From NCBI RefSeq assembly GCF_011947285.1, contig NZ_JAAOZT010000007.1:124001-188000 (forward strand): a stretch of 64,000 nucleotides of DNA, read 5' to 3'. A program made the position numbers and the translations under genes. The number at the start of each line of letters is the position of its first letter. Position 1 is the first letter of the stretch. The notes below the pieces were generated by a model. The model was not told the DNA's origin. It saw only the letters and a list, made by a program, of their open reading frames with translations, and made no database searches. The DNA comes from Glaciimonas immobilis (lineage in GTDB: Bacteria > Pseudomonadota > Gammaproteobacteria > Burkholderiales > Burkholderiaceae_D). Below are positions 61,219 to 64,000 of the stretch, one piece after another.

Positions 61219-61524
61219 AACTATTAATTTATTTTTTGGGCTTAGTTTAGAAAAACAATTAAGCAAATCAACGGCATCATCAAGATCACTGCCAATCCTT
61301 GACTCGGACGGCAATTCCATTTCCGCGCTATCAAGCCACCCATCCGGCAAGCCGCATTTCTTCTCTATTTTCCTGGCCTTCTTTTCACCGAAGGATTTCT
61401 CCTTCAAAAGTCCCGATACCTCGCTCTGGCTTTCCTCAGTCGCGGCAATAAACGCCGCCTGAGTCGCGTACTTTTCTGCTATCAGTTGGGCAAGTCGTAC
61501 TCGCCGAATATTTGGATTAGTCAT
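61135..61524 (-). CDS. CI-like phage repressor without peptidase domain
   Basis: The 129-residue protein has an N-terminal helix-turn-helix of the XRE/YdaS-lambda type (RLAQLIAEKYATQAAFIAAT, ESQSEVSGLLKEKSFGEKKA, residues about 10-50). It then has a short linker and a C-terminal helix (LLNCFSKLSPKNKLIVLNMA). No S24 self-cleaving peptidase is present, so induction would not be by RecA-driven cleavage. It faces away from the cro-like gene across the operators at 61544-61599 and is the likely repressor that binds them and the left pair. An AAGGA box lies before the ATG. Confidence 0.82.
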   Translation of the reverse strand: MTNPNIRRVRLAQLIAEKYATQAAFIAATEESQSEVSGLLKEKSFGEKKARKIEKKCGLPDGWLDSAEMELPSESRIGSDLDDAVDLLNCFSKLSPKNKLIVLNMARGMVPGSVQISNNQGITADNKSK

Positions 61525-61543
61525 TTTATGATTGTCCTTGCCA

Positions 61544-61601
61544 ATTACCGATTAGTAAATTACCAAACAGTGTTGACTATGCCATTACCATTTGGTAATA
61601 T
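61544..61601 (+). promoter_or_regulatory. Rightward early promoter with three repressor operators (pR/oR-like)
   Basis: TTGACT (61573-61578), a 17-bp spacer and TAATAT (61596-61601) form the rightward promoter. Operators: ATTACC-GATT-AGTAAA (61544-61559), ATTACC-AAAC-AGTGTT (61559-61574) and the perfect ATTACC-ATTT-GGTAAT (61584-61599). Centres are 15 and 25 bp apart. The sites cover the promoter as in lambda oR. Confidence 0.88.
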
Positions 61602-61606
61602 TAGTC

Positions 61607-61855
61607 ATGGAAAAATTACTCAAGCACCTAAACAGCCTCTCTAAAGTTGGTCGAATCCAGTTTGCAACCGCATGTGGAACGACCGAAGGCTACCTCCGGA
61701 AGGCCGTCAGCATCGGCCAAAGACTCAACCCCGAGCTATGTATAAACATAGAGCGCGAAAGCCGTGGTGAGGTTCGTTGCGAATCACTTCTTCCCGATGT
61801 TGACTGGGGCTATTTACGCCGCACTTCAAAAAATCCCGCCACTCCACCAACTTGA
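61607..61855 (+). CDS. YdaS/Cro-like DNA-binding protein
   Basis: The ATG at 61607 gives 82 residues. The YdaS-type helix-turn-helix is seen in LLKHLNSLSKVGRIQFATAC, then GTTEGYLRKAVSIGQRLNPE, followed by ERESRGEVRCESLLPDVDW. YdaS proteins act as Cro equivalents opposite CI in many prophages. The predicted transcription start lies at or within a base or two of the ATG, so the mRNA is probably leaderless. It should repress the CI-like gene and set the lytic path. Confidence 0.85.
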   Translation: MEKLLKHLNSLSKVGRIQFATACGTTEGYLRKAVSIGQRLNPELCINIERESRGEVRCESLLPDVDWGYLRRTSKNPATPPT

Positions 61856-61917
61856 CGCACCGAAATAAATTTACGCATCACTGCCATCGCTTTGATGGTT
61901 TTATTTTAGTCAACTCA

Positions 61918-62352
61918 ATGAATCAATGCGAATCAAATATGAATAACGACATTGCGTTAATTAAGCCGATTGAAATGCAGGAATTAGATGTTCGGGTAGT
62001 GGCCCTCCAAAAGGATTTCACCGCCGTCCTTTCATTTTGCCAGCAACTTTCGGGTCTTGAGGATAAGGAAATGTGTGGGGAGGGCCGTGTTTTTACTTGC
62101 ACATCAACGTTGTCTCGGGTCAGAAACAAATCGAAGGCATGCAATTTTCCTCAAGATAATTTGCTCATGCTGATGGACATATGCGGCAACGAAGCGCCGC
62201 TTATTTGGCTCGCAGATCGCCGTGGATACAAGCTCGTTCCCAAAGAGACCAAATGGGAGCGTATCGCCAATGAGGAACGTACTCAGAGATTGGCGATAGA
62301 GAACGAATTGTGGGCGCTGCGTAAATCGATCAATGGCCGGAGAGCGTTTTGA
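61918..62352 (+). CDS. Phage regulatory protein, CII-like position
   Basis: The ATG at 61918 gives 144 residues. The middle part, LSRVRNKSKACNFPQDNLLM, then LMDICGNEAPLIWLADRRGY, resembles phage proteins annotated as CII-type regulators, which read the phrase about a gene-end or host state before the replication genes. A C-terminal coiled coil follows (EERTQRLAIENELWALRKSI). The frame is open to a TTG at 61852, but that part is unnatural. The assignment rests mainly on order (cI, cro, this gene). Confidence 0.5.
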   Translation: MNQCESNMNNDIALIKPIEMQELDVRVVALQKDFTAVLSFCQQLSGLEDKEMCGEGRVFTCTSTLSRVRNKSKACNFPQDNLLMLMDICGNEAPLIWLADRRGYKLVPKETKWERIANEERTQRLAIENELWALRKSINGRRAF

Positions 62353-62420
62353 CCCGGACAGAAAAAAGCCCGACATCGCTAGAACGATTCGGGCCACGTA
62401 AATCACCTGAGGAATCAAGT

Positions 62421-62525
62421 ATGGAACTGATTATAGCAAATCCCCGCAACCCGGTAACGAAAGATGCTTCCGGCCAGTTGGTCACCACTTCATTGGCGAT
62501 TGCTGATGGCACATTGGATGACTAA
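62421..62525 (+). CDS. Very small phage protein, 34 residues
   Basis: The ATG at 62421 follows GAGGAATCAAGT and opens MELIIANPRNPVTKDASGQL, then VTTSLAIADGTLDD. It ends directly before the ATG at 62526 (TAAATG). Good ribosome site and tight spacing support it. Confidence 0.5.
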   Translation: MELIIANPRNPVTKDASGQLVTTSLAIADGTLDD

Positions 62526-62693
62526 ATGAGCATCAACATCAACCCGTCATCACTGGCTAAATACCGTGAGAGTACGGCAAACGGTAAGCCGAATGTCTCG
62601 TTAGTTCCAAAGGTAGCGCCTTGTGGCCATCGGGCATTTGCGAAACATTTGATTCAGTACAGCATGTGCTTGAAATGTTGGGATAAGAGATGA
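62526..62693 (+). CDS. Small phage protein, 55 residues
   Basis: The ATG at 62526 directly follows the previous stop, and the frame ends with an ATGA overlap into ninB. The product (MSININPSSLAKYRESTANG) has a C-terminal APCGHRAFAKHLIQYSMCLK with Cys and His residues that could bind zinc. Not recognised. Confidence 0.55.
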   Translation: MSININPSSLAKYRESTANGKPNVSLVPKVAPCGHRAFAKHLIQYSMCLKCWDKR

Positions 62694-63085
62694 AGAAGCA
62701 TTTCGTAATTCGCCATGGCCAAAAAGGTAACCGCCTCTATATTTGCCAGCACATCATGGATGGCGCGGAAGGCGATGTCGTCAAGATCACACCGCCAACC
62801 CGCACGCTTGAGCAGAACAGCAAGCTCTGGCCCATGCTCGCCGACGTGTCGAAGCAAGTCAACTGGCACGGCAATAAGCTGACCGGCGATGAATGGAAAG
62901 ACGTTTTCACTGCAGCTATTGAAAAGCAGAAAGTAGTTCCCGGTATCGATGGCGGTTTCGTTGTATGTGGCGCGAAGACAAGTCAATACAGTAAGCCCAA
63001 GTTTGCTGAAATGATTGAATTAATTTATGCATTTGGCGCTCAGCAAAGCGTTGTCTGGTCAGATCCAGCGGAACGGGCGGCATGA
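62690..63085 (+). CDS. ninB: NinB recombination protein
   Basis: NinB (YbcN/Orf) is a single-strand DNA binder that helps phage recombination as an SSB-RecA mediator. The 131 residues show RTLEQNSKLWPMLADVSKQV near residue 37, NGLTGDEWKDVFT-like KLTGDEWKDVFTAAI near 63 and the TSQYSKPKFAEMIELIYAFG segment near 98, all family marks. Its stop overlaps the methyltransferase start (ATGA), and the alternative-frame start follows at once. Confidence 0.92.
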   Translation: MKKHFVIRHGQKGNRLYICQHIMDGAEGDVVKITPPTRTLEQNSKLWPMLADVSKQVNWHGNKLTGDEWKDVFTAAIEKQKVVPGIDGGFVVCGAKTSQYSKPKFAEMIELIYAFGAQQSVVWSDPAERAA

Positions 63086-63831
63086 ATGGCCTGGTCAATC
63101 AGCAACGCAATGGTGAAGGATTACGAGAGCTCGCGCTATTCGCTGGCGCCGGTGGCGGAATCCTCGGAGGCCATCTGCTTGGATGGCGAACCGTCTGCGC
63201 CGTCGAATACAACGCCTACGCCAGATCAGTATTACTGGCCCGACAAAACGACGGAACACTCTCGCCTTTCCCGGTTTGGGATGACGTGCGAACTTTTGAC
63301 GGAAAGCCATGGCGCGGCCGTGTTGACGTGGTTTCTGGGGGCTTTCCCTGCCAGGACATCAGCGCTGCTGGAAAAGGCGCTGGACTCGAAGGAGAGCGTA
63401 GCGGCCTCTGGTCAGAATTTGCAAGGATCATTCGCGAGGTACAGCCACGAAGAGTCTTTGTGGAAAACAGCCCAATGCTCACTTCTCGGGGACTTGGAAA
63501 AGTTCTCGGAGACTTGGCCGAGATGGGGTTCGATGCGAAATGGGGAGTGCTGGGCCCTGGAGGCTTCGGGGCAGTTCATCGGCGCGAAAGGATATGGATA
63601 CTTGCCGACGCCGAGTGGGACCAGCAATCACGGGAAGAATCATGTTTCAGGAAGATTGGACGAATGGGGTGGAAGCACGAATCCATGGCGACGTACGGAA
63701 ATTGGGAAAGTTCATTGCGCGAGCTTCGAGGAATGGATGATGTCGTGGCCCGTTCTGTGGACCGCACTGACGCCATTAGAAACGGGCAAGTTCCATTTGT
63801 GGCAGCAACAGCATGGAGAGTTTTAGCATGA
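63082..63831 (+). CDS. Phage C5 DNA cytosine methyltransferase
   Basis: The 249-residue enzyme shows the C5 motifs in order: LFAGAGGGILGGHLLG (motif I, near 18-33), VEYNAYARSVLL (II), GGFPCQDIS with catalytic Cys90 (IV), VFVENSPMLTSRG (VI, with ENS for ENV) and GAVHRRERIWILA (VIII). The C-terminal GQVPFVAATAWRVL is motif IX/X-like. The target-recognition part between motifs VIII and X is short (about 70 residues). It would methylate cytosine in phage DNA against host restriction. The gene overlaps ninB and ninG by ATGA, and a second frame overlaps nearly its whole length. Confidence 0.92.
   Translation: MNGLVNQQRNGEGLRELALFAGAGGGILGGHLLGWRTVCAVEYNAYARSVLLARQNDGTLSPFPVWDDVRTFDGKPWRGRVDVVSGGFPCQDISAAGKGAGLEGERSGLWSEFARIIREVQPRRVFVENSPMLTSRGLGKVLGDLAEMGFDAKWGVLGPGGFGAVHRRERIWILADAEWDQQSREESCFRKIGRMGWKHESMATYGNWESSLRELRGMDDVVARSVDRTDAIRNGQVPFVAATAWRVLA
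63086..63826 (+). CDS. Alternative-frame protein fully inside the methyltransferase gene
   Basis: The +1 frame is open for 246 codons from the ATG at 63086, which directly follows the ninB stop (TGAATG). The product looks natural and carries blocks I recall from separately annotated phage proteins: SLWKTAQCSLLGDLEKFSET, then WPRWGSMRNGECW near residues 125-150, GYGYLPTPSG near 167, and ASFEEWMMSWPVLWTALTPL near 215, ending LETGKFHLWQ. The methyltransferase frame over the same DNA has the expected catalytic motifs, so both frames seem used. No function is known for the family. Confidence 0.6.
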   Translation: MAWSISNAMVKDYESSRYSLAPVAESSEAICLDGEPSAPSNTTPTPDQYYWPDKTTEHSRLSRFGMTCELLTESHGAAVLTWFLGAFPARTSALLEKALDSKESVAASGQNLQGSFARYSHEESLWKTAQCSLLGDLEKFSETWPRWGSMRNGECWALEASGQFIGAKGYGYLPTPSGTSNHGKNHVSGRLDEWGGSTNPWRRTEIGKVHCASFEEWMMSWPVLWTALTPLETGKFHLWQQQHGEF

Positions 63832-64000
63832 TCAACTCCACTTTCAAGCGCAACGATTCGGGCGTATTGCGGACGGCGAAGCCAAAGCCAAGTAAGCCGA
63901 CACTGGCACTCAAGCCGAAGACGCGCAAGTGCAAAGTCTGCCGGACGCCGTTCATCATTTTTAACTCGATGACCAATGTCAAATGGTGTTCGCCAGAGTG
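63828..64000 (+). CDS. ninG: NinG-like (Rap) protein, partial at the window edge
   Basis: The frame starts with an ATG overlapping the methyltransferase stop (ATGA) and runs out of the window after 57 residues. The segment KPKTRKCKVCRTPFIIFNSM, then TNVKWCSPE, has the CxxC zinc knuckle and following Cys of NinG. NinG/Rap is a Holliday-junction endonuclease that limits branch resolution in lambda-like phages. Gene order ninB-methyltransferase-ninG supports the call. Confidence 0.85.
   Translation, partial: MINSTFKRNDSGVLRTAKPKPSKPTLALKPKTRKCKVCRTPFIIFNSMTNVKWCSPE

Overview
The window looks like a chromosome segment of a betaproteobacterium in the order Burkholderiales, probably near the Oxalobacteraceae (Collimonas, Glaciimonas or Herbaspirillum-like). 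The clues are a short H-NS protein of the betaproteobacterial type, a Kdo hydroxylase beside waaC and waaA, a YceB/DUF1439 lipoprotein and the style of the envelope genes. The genus call is an inference and has not been checked against any database.

Positions 1-39110 are core chromosome. A polysaccharide and LPS block comes first (1-9532): a glycan-cluster remnant, an initiating sugar transferase, a PglF/CapD-type dehydratase, H-NS, phosphomannomutase, WaaC, Kdo hydroxylase, WaaA and a DUF218 protein. An RND efflux operon (9598-15489) follows. It diverges from its TetR repressor (15745-16380), and the space between them holds an almost perfect AcrR-type palindrome. Next come rhodanese, Pcm, a YkgJ-type protein, a DUF1439 lipoprotein, two tandem UppP/BacA paralogues, RecQ, malic enzyme, a 5'-nucleotidase, a CheB-CheR-PAS fusion coupled to a GGDEF/EAL protein, two decayed SPFH genes, Cfa, small stress or envelope proteins, cytochrome b561 and a lipoprotein gene broken by an in-frame stop.

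Positions about 39850-47620 are a small integrative element (element 1). It has a P4-type integrase at its tRNA-proximal end, a YefM/YoeB module, an operon of unrecognised genes around a block of GGAACACCG repeats, a hairpin of GACAACC heptamers, and cargo for a secreted cysteine-rich protein and a Rap1a/Tai-like protein. Four copies of an 11-bp box lie two at each end and look like integrase arm sites.

Positions about 47622 to beyond 64000 are a lambda-like prophage (element 2). Its left end carries a 59-nt 3' fragment of tRNA-Leu(CAA), so both elements appear stacked in one tRNA gene whose intact copy should lie outside the window to the right. A long leftward operon (58584 to 47800) carries recombination genes (exonuclease, SSB, AAA ATPase), small phage proteins and, last, the integrase. 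A CI-like repressor and a YdaS/Cro-like protein face away from each other at 61.5 kb. The rightward operon carries ninB, a C5 cytosine methyltransferase and the start of ninG. Three 16-bp operators sit at the cI-cro switch and two more at the leftward promoter, with matching geometry.

The most striking observation is at 63082-63831, where the methyltransferase gene is overlapped along nearly its whole length by a second open frame that also reads like a known type of phage protein. A second notable point is that element 1 and the prophage immunity region each carry the same secreted cysteine-rich protein followed by a different partner gene.
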